Below, piece by piece: positions 21,383 to 34,215 of a DNA stretch of 64,000 bases. Source of the stretch: Artemisia argyi (lineage: Eukaryota > Streptophyta > Magnoliopsida > Asterales > Asteraceae). Under the pieces are notes generated by a model that did not search any database, was not told where the DNA came from, and worked only from the letters and a program-made list of their open reading frames with translations. Positions within the stretch are counted from its first letter, which is position 1; the number at the start of each line of letters is the position of its first letter. Made by a program: the position numbers and the translations under genes. The stretch is taken from the NCBI GenBank assembly GCA_030686995.1, contig CM060696.1, positions 116,811,449 through 116,875,448 of the forward strand, written 5' to 3'.

Positions 21383-22798
21383 CTTGATTTTTCGATTTTT
21401 TTTTTTTTTTTTTTTTTTGTGCATACACTCTTACCCTACCATACAAAATAATACATCATAGGGGATGAGAGTTCCCCTTACACTTGAATCTTTACATACT
21501 TTACATTAAAGTATTCTAATGACTCGAATTAAGAAAATCAATACACTTGGAGCACTTTTAAGATTAACGTACATATGGGGGTAATAAATGATGTTCTTCC
21601 CCATTACTCCATAAAATAAGTACTTACCAATGAGTCCCAATCGTCCCAAAACAATATGTACAAGGATATGACTCGACTTAGCAACCATGTAATCAATTAG
21701 AAAGTTAACTTAGGGTTTAACAAATAACAATAATGCACTAAAAATGAGCGCATACACGGAAGGCTAAGGCGATTTTGGTGTACATTTAAGTGGGGTGTAA
21801 CAAATTCTTCCTTTAAGTAAAATGCTTAAAGTTAGAAATGAAAAGATAGGCTCGGAGGGGTGTACTAGGGGTATCGTGTACTAAAAATGAGTACAACACT
21901 AAGGGTGTGGGAAAAATTAGTTGACTTAACTAGTCAAGTAATATGACTTAAATGGTCAAGTAATTATGATACGGGTTTAACACAAGGGTGATCCTAATGC
22001 CTCTTATCATGTAGTAAATCCTACCACACGAATGTAGTCTCACTAGCGGTCTCGGGATGCATCACTAACGCAAGTTCTAGAATCTAAATGCTACCGGTAC
22101 ACTCATAAGCACTAATAATGAATGCTTTTCCTATCAAATCTAAAGGCGAACCTCACATATTTGGGTGGAAAATTTTTCTGAATATACGGTTATGTGCTAG
22201 TCATACAATCTCCTATCCATGAGACGCTTGCTATGACTAAAGTTTCACTCCTAAATGTTGTAAAAAATTTTAAATTTGGCGCTAAAATTACACTAACAAG
22301 TATTTCTCATAGTTTTATTACACATCTACTATCAAACAAAACAAACTCAAGCGAAAGTGCATATGTAAGGTATCATCTTTTTACCCTCCCCTTACACTTA
22401 AGATGAACATTGTCCCCAATGTTCAAGTAAAGAATGTAAAAGTGAAAAAGTAAAGAGAATGAAATCAAATACTCCCCTGATTCGCTCGGTATGGATTATA
22501 GGTTGGCCAGGTTAAATCTTCCTCCAAGAAAATGAACAATCAAAGCTTCCCTTCCAGAATATAAATCATCTTCTTGTCATACATAACCTGTAAATCCTGA
22601 CAAAAATAGACAAGACAACCTCGCGTAAAATCGGCGGCATCCTATATAAGTTACTAAATCCTAGAAAACATAGTAAGATATAATGCTTGTGGAATGAAGT
22701 TTGCAGATTTCCTGGAGATTATAAAACTTAATAATTCACAAAAACCATAAGACTCCGTTAGAAAAACAAAACCGGTAAAATTTCCAGATTTTAACTCC

Positions 22799-22832
22799 TG
22801 ACGTCGTCAAGAGTAAACCTCTGACGCCGTCA
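22799..22832. promoter_or_regulatory. Internal copy of the TGACG palindrome pair
   Basis: TGACGTCGTCA (22799-22809, one mismatch from the LTR motif) and TGACGCCGTCA (22822-22832, perfect) lie within the non-coding interior of the element, outside either LTR. The role is unknown: an internal enhancer, a relic of LTR sequence, or an RNA-level signal. Confidence 0.6.
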
Positions 22833-23268
22833 GAATGGACCTGCAGAAATTCTTATGTTAAGTTTCCGGAAAATTTCTGGAAAAACTTGGTCCTACTTCC
22901 TGGAAAATCCTGCAAAACTTCATTATGACTCAATACAAGCATTTGACTCTAACAAATATGAATATACATGCTCATTTAATATTGTTGTGGTTCATGCTCA
23001 ATTTCATTCTTATAAACAAATTTGGATCTCCCTTACACTTATCTTTTGCAAAATACCTTTATATGCAATTAAGACGAAGTTAAAAACAAAATAAAGCATT
23101 TTCACAATTTACTTTGAAACATGAGCCACAAACAACAAAAATAAAACTTGCATACGGAAACAAATAAAATCAAACAAACAAACAAACAAACAAATAAAAA
23201 CACACAAAACATGGGTTGCCTCCCAAGAAGCGCTTGTTTTTGTTCGAGTCACGAGCCTGACTCTACCC

Positions 23269-24543
23269 TTATTTAACGGAAATAAGTGAGGTTTTCCCTA
23301 CACTTAGGATTAAGTGTGGGTAATAGTATCGATACACACCATCTCGGTGGAAGTATGCCACATGAGGAAAGAATGGTGGATGAATTATATGCTCAAAGGG
23401 TTGTGCTCCTATCATCATAACCTTACCTAATTCAATTAGGTTAGTGGGCGAATTAAGATTTTCTCTTAGAAAGGGATCATCTTCTATCAACTTCAAGAGA
23501 TTACTAGTTGGGAATCCATCTTGACCTAATAAACCCGGTTTAAACCCATAATGTTTCTTGTGATCAATCACAAATGGGTGATGTAATCATGTAAGGTCAT
23601 TTTTCACTCCTGTATTGGCTTCCTCTCTACAAGGCTTAGAGTTCACTACTTTTGTCCTAAGACTACCCGGACTATATGGTTTGATGGGTGGATCGGAACC
23701 TATTTCAATTCCTAAATTTTCATCCAAGGATGGAAGATTAGGTAATGGTTTTGGTTGAGGCTCCGGTTCATCAAAACTAGGTAATTCCCTAGAACTAAGA
23801 GTAAGGTTATCACTACAAGTATTCAAACCTATATCCTCTGGTGGTGTTTGGTACAAGGGTTCTACCTCTATTGGGGCTCCTATAGTCTCTTTTACTTCTT
23901 CCGGGTAAGTCACGGGTGGTGTGTATTCCTCAAGTGATGGTGGAAGTTGTGGGGTACTTTGTAGGTTTGTGTTATTTACCTCATCCTTCCTTTTCTCAAC
24001 ATCACCTATATGCTCATCACGTGTTTTAGTAGAATCTAACCTAAACATGTTCCTAAGTATCTCAAATCCTTCTCTAGCCATTTCAAGTTCTAAGTCTGAT
24101 TCATAAGAAACTTCCTCAATAACTTGATTACAATGTTCAATTTTCCTAAAGGATTCATCTTTTTGCTCAATATGGTCATTTTCGGCTAAATCCTCCTTAA
24201 TTGTTTCCTCTAGTTGTGATGTATACAAACCCATTAATTCATTGAACTCATGGTTCACGGTTAGGAGGCTTTCCTCAAAATTTTTCCAAAGGGTCTTACT
24301 AAAAGGAATTGATCCTAACAATGATTGTTTAATATAGGCCACACATGCGCATAACTCATCAAACCTATGAAACTTTACACTCATCTCTTCTTGTATATAT
24401 CTAAGATCACTTAAAAATTCATTGGAACAACAGGAAGCAAATCTATCCGAGTAAACTAATTGTTCCTCTATTGTTAGTGATTTAAATGGAATCTCATCCG
24501 CCATGAAGACAAATGTAAATGGTTTTACAAACAAAGGGCACAA
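23269..24543 (-). pseudogene. LARD-element ORF, one in-frame TGA
   Basis: The minus-strand frame begins MADEIPFKSLTIEEQL (ATG at 24504; an upstream ATG at 24543 is also in frame). It runs 300+ codons to a TGA at 23587-23589, then continues in the same frame for another 100+ codons to 23269. The C-terminal half is Pro/Glu-rich (SFDEPEPQPKPLPNLPS...PIKPYSPGSL) and the tail reads DHKKHYGFKPGLLG...HVAYFHRDGVYRYYYP. From memory, the same wording recurs in predicted proteins of Tanacetum and Artemisia assemblies that flank LTR elements. There is no zinc knuckle, protease or RT motif. Function unknown; likely a structural or accessory protein of the retroelement. Downstream, minus strand, is the phrase complementary to gggttgcctcccaagaagcg (23214-23233), common in such elements. 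Confidence 0.7.
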
Positions 24544-24652
24544 AGAAAAAGATAGACTAAAGGAAACCTAAAAATAAAAATAAAATCTTACTAGAAAGGA
24601 ATCTAGCAAGTAGACCTAATAAAAAGAAATTCTAACCTAGACAATAACTATT

Positions 24653-24670
24653 CCCCGGGCTGCGGCGCCA
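24653..24670 (-). other. Primer-binding site of LARD-like element
   Basis: On the minus strand, TGGCGCCGCAGCCCGGGG starts 6 nt inside the 5' LTR border. It resembles the tRNA-Asp-type primer site TGGCGCCGTTGCCGGGG used by many plant Ty3/gypsy elements, with several mismatches in the middle. This fixes the element's orientation as minus. Confidence 0.65.
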
Positions 24671-24676
24671 AAAACT

Positions 24677-26022
24677 TGATGCGTGGGAATCGCAACAGGC
24701 TTTACCTCTCGAGGGATCTCGAGAAGCTTACAACCCCCACCAGGCAGTGTACCTGATCGTTGTAGTATAGTATAGTGACAAGTACCGGGGGATTGATCGT
24801 TCAGCTTAGGAATAGTGTCGCTAGGATTAGAAAGCCTAATTACTAGTTCTAAAGATGAGGGATGATTATTTTTGTGTTTTTATATTTTATGGAAAGCAAC
24901 TAAAAATATCGGTTTTTGGAAGAGTGGGCGGAATTAGTTGCTATTCAACTCACCCAAAACTAAGATGCAATCAAAATAAAATACTGAAAATGAAAATAAA
25001 CTAATTAAACTAAGGTTGTGAGCAGTAATTGGAGAAAATGTGTTTACTTAGATTTCACTACTCCTTAGATATCTTTTACATGTTAATTACTTGTTATAAT
25101 TGCATGGATGACGGATTGTATTCCTTAATACCATTCATGGGGTGGCATACATAACTCCCCAATTCTATGAGCTCTTATCTCCTCCTACACCATGCCCAAC
25201 ACAACTATAGGGATTGTAAACAGTGGCTCATGCATTAAATACAACCAATAAAGACCTAGTACGCCTCGGTTCATGTTTCTTAAGACGTTCAAGCATGTTA
25301 CCATTTGGAGATCTGCCAGTTTTCTTAAGCCTAACATATAAAATCATTCATCCAAGACAAAAATAAACAAGTAATCAACACATAATCAATATCTAGGTTT
25401 CATTAGATCTAAGCAAACACAAAAGAGATCTAGCCTAGCATAATGGAATTGAGACAAGAACAAGATATAGACAACCAACACATAGACATATTGATTGAAT
25501 TAGAAGAACACTTATCTCAATTACAATGCAAGGTATCAAGGGTTTGGAACCCTTGAAAAACCTGTAAAAGTTGCACCAAAATCGTCTTTAGGGTTTCTCC
25601 AAAACTTCTTTCTTTTAATGTAAAAAACTAGAAAACTATATATAGGAAAATCGGGGTGACGGCGTCAAGAACAAAGGTGTGACGCCGTCATCTTGCCGCC
25701 AATTACTTCCTCGGATGACCTTGATCTACTTCTGACGGCCTGCGTGACGCCGTCATGAGCTACGGATTTTAATTCTTGGGGTTTGACGCCGTCATGAGTT
25801 TACTCTTGACGCCTTCATGTACTGTTCCAGCATGGAAAATTGAGACTTTGCCATTTTTTTCACTTTTATGCTCCAAAAACGTCCAAAATGGCTTCTTTTC
25901 CAGAATTCACTCTCCAAGTACCTAAAATCACAAAAGGAACGATTTAGGGCAATATTTGATCAAATAAAGTCGGATTCGGGCTTAAATGACCCCCTAAAAA
26001 CGGATCATTTTTCGCCTCATCA
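24677..26022 (-). repeat. 5' LTR of the LARD-like element
   Basis: 1346 bp. It differs from the partner LTR only by scattered substitutions and a ~10-bp insertion (caacacataat near 25378). It contains the same promoter layout. Confidence 0.92.
25636..25817 (-). promoter_or_regulatory. Second LTR copy of the palindrome-array promoter
   Basis: TATA at 25636-25645. Palindromes lie at 25657-25667, 25680-25690, 25745-25755 and 25784-25794, with an imperfect one at 25807-25817. Positions relative to TATA are the same as in the partner LTR. This copy, in the 5' LTR, is the one that would drive the element. Confidence 0.7.
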
Positions 26023-26195
26023 TATCAACTTTTCATTTAAAAGTTTATGTCGCATCTGTAGCGCATGTAGCATGCGACAGAAGGTATGACCATTTACAAA
26101 ATTAAAATACTTCTTTGGTGTAAAGTAAATGGTCAAATACGACCATTTTCATATTTTTTTTCCCTTACAAAAATCTCAAAATATAATAAAATTAA

Positions 26196-28833
26196 GAGTA
26201 AACTGCAAAAAATGTCCCTAAACTTTACGATTTTTGTGAGAAATGTCCCCATTTTTGAAAAATTGTGAAAAATATCCCTAACCTTTGCGAGTTTTGCAAG
26301 AACGGCCCGTGGTTACTATAGTTGCAAGTTCACGATTTTTGCTAACACTCGTTACTAAATCCCGTTAGTTAGCCCTCATGTACGTTGCACGTGAGGGTAC
26401 TATCATCAATTCACTTTTCCCGCCATTTTAACCCATGAACTACTTCCCATGCACGATAATCGATGATGACATTTTTTGCAAGTAAACATACTCATGTATA
26501 ACACGATCAAATCACACACACAAACACATTCTATCTTCTTTCGACTGATCAAACCACACTCCCACAACACACATACCATCGAAACTTAGCAGGCATGCAA
26601 AATCAAACAACACACATACCATGTAAGAATATTTAATTATTTTTATTTCATTCAAACATTATTTGTGTTAATCTTAATCGTTAATGCAGTAAAAATGTAT
26701 GGCAGTTAATTTGTGTGCGTGGTGGACAATGCTATTGATGTTTTGGATGAGTTTGTAAGTTAACACCATACATATGAATTTAAGTGTTATTTCAGTAAGA
26801 CACAAGTTTTTAAGAAATTCATAATGTTTAAAATTTAATTTTAACATACAGCAACTGCATAATTCTATTTTCCTAGTAAATTGTACCGGCGTGAGGTGGA
26901 AAGTCAGGGTTAAGAGGGTGTCAAAGTTTGCGTATATGTTAGAGGGACCTAGGTGGAATGACTTTGTTATGCACAACATCACGCCATGGGCTGTTAGTTA
27001 CATACACTTTGTAGAAGAAGGCAAGGACATCTTTTATGTAACTTGCTAGAACGAGGATGAGGAGGAATTTCACAATTATGAACCAGAAAGCGCTCAGTTT
27101 TGGCGGTGTTTAGTGTCAGTTACAGACACATCTCTTTATATATAATCATTGCCGACAAATTTTCTAAAATTTCTTAATGGTCCTACCCTACATAGTCGGT
27201 CATGGTTACTTGTAACACCATTGAGTACGAAGTTAAGGTGGAAAGTTCAATAGATTGGCTTGTTAAGTGGTGATGATTTGTGAAATTAAGTGTGAAACTT
27301 ATAAATTATTGATTGATAACCTTTGGTTTACTTGGTTTGATTTTTAGTAATTTTAACGGGCAAAAAGCCGTTAAGGTAACTAACTAAATAAACCAAGTAA
27401 ATATTACCTAGATAAAAAGAAGTGTTTCCAAAATAAAACAATGTTGTGAGAAAATATTCCTTTTTAAACGGGTATCAAAGGTTGTTGATTAATAGTTTCC
27501 GGAATGTTTTTGGATTAACTTAGTTGGTTATTTTAATGGGCAAAAGCCATTAGGACAATTGATTATTTTGATCTAATAATTTTTACCAATAAAATAATTG
27601 TTTTAAAATAAACCAACGTTGTGAGAGAATAATTTATTTTGACGGGTATTAATTAAATTGGCTTAAAATAATTTTCACACTTAATGATTTTTTCACCACA
27701 CTTGACGAGCATATCTTTTATTATCATATTCTTAGCTTAATTTTATCGTCATTAGTTGTAGTCTACTTTTTAATAGTTAAAATAGTTGATTTTAATTAGT
27801 TTAAATAGTTTTAAAATTTTCTCTAAAAAAACAAACAAAAAACATTTTGATAATCAAGCATTATAAAACAAAAAATATAAACGTAATTTTTAATTCAAAT
27901 CTCATCAAGGAATATGACTCCGGAAGTTCAACTGTCATTTGTCCTCAAGTGACCTTTCATCAAACGGGAAACTTAATTAAAACTTGCTATATCTATAATC
28001 GACATAAGCAATCTTCCACACTCATCAATGGGACCAACCCATGATCCAAAGATTCCTCAGGGATCCTAAAATATGAGAACAATATACTATCATCCCCTAA
28101 TTCTAGCGCGTGTAACATCCCAACAAACTCCTGAATGCAGAAATAGTCAACATCAATCAGGTCAACTTAGGCTATATGTCCGAACCAATATCTTCAGTTT
28201 GGTGGATTTATGAATAGCCCATTGTGGTGGATTTTCAGAGAGAACAGTGTGCCATTAGAATCTGGTTAGAAAAACAAATAACAACTTAAAAGTATGAAAA
28301 TCACATATCCTACAATGTATACATGCATGTTCGAATAAGAAAAACAAATGACAACTTAAAACATTTAAGCTTACCGTAAATAGAACCAAGCTCATGGGTC
28401 GGAAACTCAGGAGTTCGAATCTGCCAAAGTGGGGAAACCACTACCATGGTATGTGTTTTGTGGGTGTGTGACTTGGTCGGTTGAAAGAAGATAGAACGTG
28501 TTTGTGTGTGTGATTTGATCGTGTTATACACGACTATGTTTATTTGCAAAAAATTTCCTCGTCAATTATCGTGCCTGGGGTGATAGCACGTGGGTGTTAA
28601 AGGCGGGAGCAATGAATTAACGAAAGTACCCTCACGTGCAACGCATATGAGGTGTAACTAACGGGATTTAGTAACGAGCGTTAGCAAAAAGCGTGAATTT
28701 GCAACTACAGTAACCGTTAACGGGACATTCTTGCAAAAATCGCAAAGGTTGGGGACATTTCTCGCAATTTTTCAACATGAGGACATTTCTCGTAAAAATC
28801 GCAAAGTTTAGGGACATTTTTTGCAGTTTACTC
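26196..28833. mobile_element. Pack-MULE with ~385-bp terminal inverted repeats
   Basis: The left TIR (26196-~26579) and right TIR (~28444-28833) are long inverted copies starting gagtaaactgcaaaaaatgt. They share the blocks aaatgtcccc, cgttactaaatcccgtta, ccctcatgtacgttgcacgtg (variants) and acacaaacac.ttctatcttc. Flanking 9-mers taaaattaa and gaagattaa agree at 7 of 9 positions, as expected for an aged Mutator-type 9-bp duplication. No MURA transposase is present. The interior includes a B3-like exon at ~26877-27105 and imperfect direct repeats at 27300-27690 (gggcaaaa.gccattaa, aacgttgtgagagaata). The right TIR runs outward-in into a minus-strand frame (MVVVSPLWQIRTPEFP...). Such captured-gene MULEs are well known in plants. 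Confidence 0.82.
26877..27105 (+). pseudogene. B3-domain-like fragment inside Pack-MULE
   Basis: The plus-strand frame reads VRWKVRVKRVSKFAYMLEG, PRWNDFVMHNI and then YIHFVEEGKDIFYVTC, followed by a TAG. The layout (W-x-V strand, aromatic residues, GPRW-x-x-FV helix, then a F-x-x-x-G-x-x-x-F strand) resembles the plant B3 DNA-binding domain of the REM type. An AG precedes it at ~26875. The fragment has a stop inside and no other domain. This is a captured piece of a host transcription-factor gene, if the family call is right. Confidence 0.42.
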
Positions 28834-29299
28834 TGAAGATTAAACTAAAATGCACAAATTTAAATAAAAACAATAAAATTTAGGAGTCTAAGAGCTTGTT
28901 TGTTTTAATTTGAAATTAAGTTGATGTTTGAATTCGACTTAACTGACTTAATATGAAAAAATTTAAATTCATTAAGTCATATGAAAACTGTTTGGTTGTG
29001 ACTTAATAGAGAAACATGACTGAAAATATTAAGTAATAAAACTTAGGGTATCTGCATTAAGTTATCTCTTAATTAAACATGACTCAAATAATGGTTTTTG
29101 TTTGTTTCGTATTTTGAATATGTTACGACCGCTTGGGTCGTGTCTAGTCCCGTATGGCATAAGGATTATGTCGTGCGCTAAGTTATCTTTATTTATCTTA
29201 ATTGTAAGGTCGTGTTTGTCGTGGGCTAAGCCCATTGTCATTGTCATTGTTAGGTTAAATGTTATCATTGTAAGGTTAAAAATACCAAGCCATAATAAT

Positions 29300-32200
29300 T
29301 GTAACACCCCCAATTTCGTGATACGCAGCGGAATTCAAACTGGATGTTACTCGACGGCACAACAGTAATAATAATAGAAAACGATCTCTAATTGAGTCAT
29401 TTTAAAAGATTTATCATTCAAATTATATAAATATCAGAGATTACAAAATGAGGTCCCAGATGATTCCATGTTTACAATTTACATAAAATGAGTTTTCGAA
29501 TGATAATAAAATTTATAGCCCTCTTGAATATCCGTGCTCCTCCGTGTCAGCCTCGATCATTATGGACCTAAAATACATGCTTAAAACTGTCAACACAAAG
29601 GTTGAGTGAAATTCATAGAGTTTATTAAATGGATGAACACAATATGTTTGTAGTGTGGGTTAATTAGACTCACACCAATGATTTTGAGAACAAAACATAT
29701 ATTATTATACTAAGCTCATGACACCAAAACATTAACGAGTACCAATATCAATCGGTGGAGTTACCCCAGTAAGTACTTTGCCGTCATACCTAAATCTCAA
29801 ATATAGCGCATTTGTTTGAACGTAGTCAATCCAAATGGGATTCGTCAATCCCAATAGGCCTATTCACAATACTCGCGCTCACTATTACTAGTGATTAAAT
29901 GGTTCATGATAAGGGGTCTTGGATTGGCAAGGATGGTACTTAGTGACAATAAAACAATCAGGCAAGCATACAATTGAAAATCATTGTGTTCGGTTGAAAA
30001 ATAATAGCATTTATTCCCCCCAAGGGTTTATAAAACGATTAAGTAATGGAAAGTGGGGCTATGAACTCACCTTGAGTTATGTAGTGAGAAATGAAAATGG
30101 TAGTCGAATCGCGAAGGTCTCTAAGAGCAACCTATAATAGAACGTTGTGACTTAGGTTTGGAGTAATGTCAAAGAATACGAAGAATTGCCTATATATGTC
30201 TTGCATATTGTTCATGATGTAGTACTTAGTATATAGTGTAAGTCTTTGAATAAAAGTGGTTTATGAAACATGTATAGTTTGTATATCTCTTACTACCGTT
30301 CGGGCCGCGTTCGAGGAGCTAGGACACTTTAATTCGTAAATCCAGCAACTTGTCGATCCGTTTACCCAAATGGAACCCCTCACATAAAGCTCCCTAGTGT
30401 TTTAGTATTTGTTAGAAAATATAAGTTTTTGATCTTTAAAAGTTACATGTCCGAATAGTTGAATAAACTTAGGAAAGTTTATTTTAAATGAAGATTGTTA
30501 TTTTCAATGAGTTTATTATGCCTAGAATGGATATTACTAGCAAAGTCTCATGGTCATTTGATGGAGTAGATTCAAATTGGATGATTATGTTACAAATAAC
30601 ACTTTAGTTCATGTTTTCGACTTAGAAAGTTATATGGTTCTTAGCCGTGACTTTGGTCATTGCTACCATGGTCTTGAGACTCATCCTTGGCCTTAGCCAT
30701 GGTTGTGGTCTCGGCTTTAAGGTCATTAGACCTCTTGGTTTTACTTAGCCATAACCATTTCATAGTCATTTGGGTATTTAAAAGGGCTGTTAAGAATTTA
30801 AAAAAAAAATATATCATTCATTATGGGTTTTCTGGACCCGTGCTCCTGAGTTTTTGAAGAAAACATCATTCTGGACAACTTTCGTGTTTTAACTTTTTAA
30901 TGAAACGGAGCAGAAAAGCCTCTTTTTGCGTGTTTTAGTTCTGTCACAGAAACTTCTGTGACAGTTTTGCCGCAAAGTTTTGGAAATTTCTATTAGCCAT
31001 ATCTTTTGACTCATATACTCATTTTAGGTAATTCAAATTGCTATGTTTTCCTTGTTAAGTCCTATACCACAATATGTGATTTTCCAATATCATGGTTATA
31101 CTATTTTGGTCGAATTTCACAATATATGTCACTAGTTTTCTTGTTTACTTAACATAAGTTAACATTTAGTTTCCATAACTTGTTTTAATAGTTTTTATAC
31201 ATCATGAACATAACACAAAGACCATATATAGAATGAATGAAATATAATAAGCATGAAAATGATATTGAGCAAGAAAGTGTATTAGGGTTTCTTACAATTT
31301 TAGGCTTTCTAAAGAAAGGAAGTTAAGAACAAGGATTAGGACTTTGATTGAGCAAGCTTTCCACACTTTAGCAACTCTTCTACACTCTTGTATTCTTGAA
31401 GGATTGGTGATGAGGTGTTTAGTGACTTGAATGTATTTCAATTCAAGTAGATCACATAAACTTGCAATTGTTTGAGATGGAGTTCACTTGGAGCTTGAAA
31501 CTAGTTGAAATACTTGAAGTTGGAAACTAACTAATGAAAGTGTTTGAGCTTATGTTATGGGAAGGCAAGAAGAGGGGGAGGAGGGTTATATAGGGCCTTG
31601 AGGAGGTGCTAGGTGTTAGGAAGGTGCAATGAGGAGGTGCAAATATTATGATATTTAGGAAGTTTTACACATGTAATGATCAAAACTCATCAAGGCTTAT
31701 CACAAGCCACATGGCTTGATGACTTTAGCCAAGAATTTCGTTCACATCTTATCTTGGATGACTAGATATGATTTTTGATATTATCTTGCTTTTACGGAGG
31801 TAGTTTAGTCCCGATAATCGCTAACTGTAAGTTGTTAAGTCACGAAACGTAAAACCGGGTATTGTAAAAATATGAAACTTGTAAAAATGATTAAACTTGT
31901 CAATACACTCATATTTAACTTATAAAAATGAGTGACAAGTTTAATGGGTCGTGAAAATGCTGATAACACCGGAAACGTAGGTTTAAAACGCGTTAAACGT
32001 AAAACGTACGAAAGTTGCGTAAAATGGATAAAAGTAAAATGTAACTTTTCTAATAGGATAATAATGGATTAAAATGATCTATAATGTCTAGCTTGGGCTT
32101 AGTATCGTGTCGGTTGGTGTTAAATATTCTTTAAACCTAAGACCGTAAGTGTTAAAAATTAAGGAATGATTTTATGGTCAAAGGAGGGGAAAAATATGTT

Positions 32201-32620
32201 GACTTTTTCAAAAATATAAAAGCTTCTAAACATCTTAGAAAATGTGGTGCAGGTATAGGCTAAGGTTACAGATAAGTAAAAGTGTTTAAACGCAAATTTT
32301 TGTTTTGTACGGCACATGGTCAATTTGGTAACATTTAAACTTAATTATCAAAATTTCTCTAATTGATCATGAGTGTACTAAACATTAATCTGATGCGAGG
32401 AAAATTGGCGCAGTTGGTTTTCGTTATGCGTAGGGTGTTTAAACGACGTTTAAGCCAAACGTAAAGTTTCTTAATAGCTTTTGTGAAAATGATCCGATGA
32501 GCGTCAAACTTTTATTTTATCATGAAAATAATTTATCTCACGAGAATGTGAAATAAAAACTTTGAGAGTGAATAGTGAATAGTAAAAATGAATAGTAATC
32601 CGAAAATGTGAATTGTTACA
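29300..32620 (-). mobile_element. 3.3-kb TGTAACA...TGTTACA insertion, probable solo long LTR
   Basis: This 3321-bp insertion begins TGTAACACCCCCAATTTCGT and ends ATTGTTACA, flanked by the perfect 5-bp duplication ataat (29295-29299 and 32621-32625). It interrupts the gypsy 5' LTR. There are no coding motifs and no internal LTR pair. Starting with TGTAACACCC and running to 3 kb or more is typical of Tekay/Del-type chromovirus LTRs, so I read it as a solo LTR. A minus-strand TATA (ccctatataaccc, ~31590-31602) suggests minus orientation. The open frame at 29919-30137 has no recognisable motif. Confidence 0.7.
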
Positions 32621-32791
32621 ATAATGAATGAAATCATAGTTATGTCAAACAAAGAATTATATTCTCTTCTCTAATATTCTTAAGCAGCTCGCACCCGCTT
32701 GAAGTGGTGCCCTATCTCGATACAACCTCAATGGGTCGTATCAACTGGTGCTTTCATTGAGAGTCGAACTAAAGAGCCGAATGATTCTAGG

Positions 32792-32841
<50 letters not shown>

Positions 32842-32942
32842 ATTGTTCATCGAGCACTGTTCATCGCTGGAATTTACTGTTCATCCCGGAGTACTGTTCG
32901 TTGTTCAATTGGATAGTGTTCAAGTGAAGTTTTCATTATCCA

Positions 32943-33765
32943 TGGATGAAAACACTGTTCAGTTGCGGCTTAAAGAGCAGGCCGACGCGGTACAACAGCT
33001 CGCACAGCAACAAGCCGCGGTTTTCCAGGAAGAAATTGATGCCTTACGAGCCGAGTTATAGGCAACTCGGGAACTCTTGCAGAACCGGGCTGGAGGTGGT
33101 GGCGATCATGGGTTATTTATGCCACGATCAATGCGTTTGGATGTTCCCAAATTTGCAAGGGATGATCCGGATAGATGGATTTTCACCATTACATAATACT
33201 TTGCATTACTTAACACACCCGCGGATCAACGTTTGTGGATTGTGGGTTTTAACCTCGAAGGCGCAGCTGCGTAATGGTTTCGTTGGATGTCAAAGAATAG
33301 GTTGATCACCTATTGGGAACGATTTGAGGAGAGTGTTAAGAACCGTTTTGGGCCTTCCAAATATGAAGATCCGCAGGGGGCTTTGTCGAAGCTGCTACAA
33401 CTCGGTACCGTTGAGGAGTACCAACGTGAGTTTGAAAAACTCATGAATAGGGTTACGGGTATCTAGGATACTTTGCTCATATCTTTTTATATATCCGGTC
33501 ATAAACTATTTCTACAATGAGAGTTGTTGGTTGCAAAACCAACGTCTCTTAGGGATGCGTTTTCGTTGGCTCGTGTCACAAAGGCATGATTGGAAGATCA
33601 AAGTATGGCTTCTATTGTTTCCAGAGCTGCTAGTACCAATGGCGGTACGCAATACCAATGTTCTACATCTGTTGTTAGCTCACCTTTGCTGCTAACATCA
33701 CCTAAAACTACTGTTAAACCACCTCCACTGGAAACCACTAAGGTACCCACAAAAACAACTTAGTA
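32943..33765 (+). pseudogene. Ty3/gypsy gag remnant
   Basis: Read across frames: MDENTVQLRLKEQADAVQQL, then MRLDVPKFARDDPDRW, WFRW, ITYWERFEESVKNRFGPSKY, LSKLLQLGTVEEYQREFEKL and, further on, SLRDAFSLARVTKA. This is the capsid core of plant Ty3/gypsy gag (retrotrans_gag family). In-frame stops (for example at 33058-33060 after ALRAEL) and frameshifts break it. It belongs to the element at 29121-34521. Confidence 0.85.
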
Positions 33766-34215
33766 TGCACCATGTTATGATGATTTGGGCTGTTTGTTAC
33801 CACTTTATTATGTTGAGTCAAGCACAACAGTTGCATTTAAACGAAACACAACAATTACAGAAAAAAGTGAGCACAAATCTTAATAAAAGTAAGGGGTCTA
33901 CTTTGGGATTAGAATGTTGGGATGCTAATAAAAAGAGAAAGAAAAGAGTAGAGGTGCCTTTCGTATGGATGAAATCAAAGTCTTATATTGTCATTGAAGT
34001 TGGACAGAATGAAGTTGTATATGGCGGGTTGAATTTGGACACCAGACATGCAAAATACGGACAACCATGGCAACACTTTTTGATGTATTTTATGCCGTTT
34101 CATTATAATCCAAAAGAGGGTGAACTACAAGTAAAAATGTGGGATCCTGAAATCACGTGAGGCGAGATTTTGAAGCAACACCTTGAGGACAAGGTGACTT
34201 TGAAGGAGAGGGGAA

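Larger units (their letters stand above)
19448..26022 (-). mobile_element. Complete non-autonomous LTR retrotransposon (LARD-like)
   Basis: Two nearly identical LTRs (19448-20782 and 24677-26022) begin TGATGCGTGGG and end CGCCTCATCA on the plus strand. They are flanked by the 5-bp duplication tatca (19443-19447 and 26023-26027). The coding direction is minus: the primer-binding site lies beside the right LTR and a purine tract (gtgtaagggtata) beside the left one. The 3.9-kb interior encodes one gag-like or accessory frame (24543-23269) but no protease, integrase or reverse transcriptase, so it must be mobilised in trans. T-rich homopolymers occur at 21347-21418. LTR similarity indicates a fairly recent insertion. 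A further LTR of the same family lies at 39113-44943. Confidence 0.93.

Noticed and set aside
29062..29368. Matching frames at 29062-29368 and 34103-34385 considered as paralogous genes
   Set aside because: They are the two LTRs of the gypsy element.
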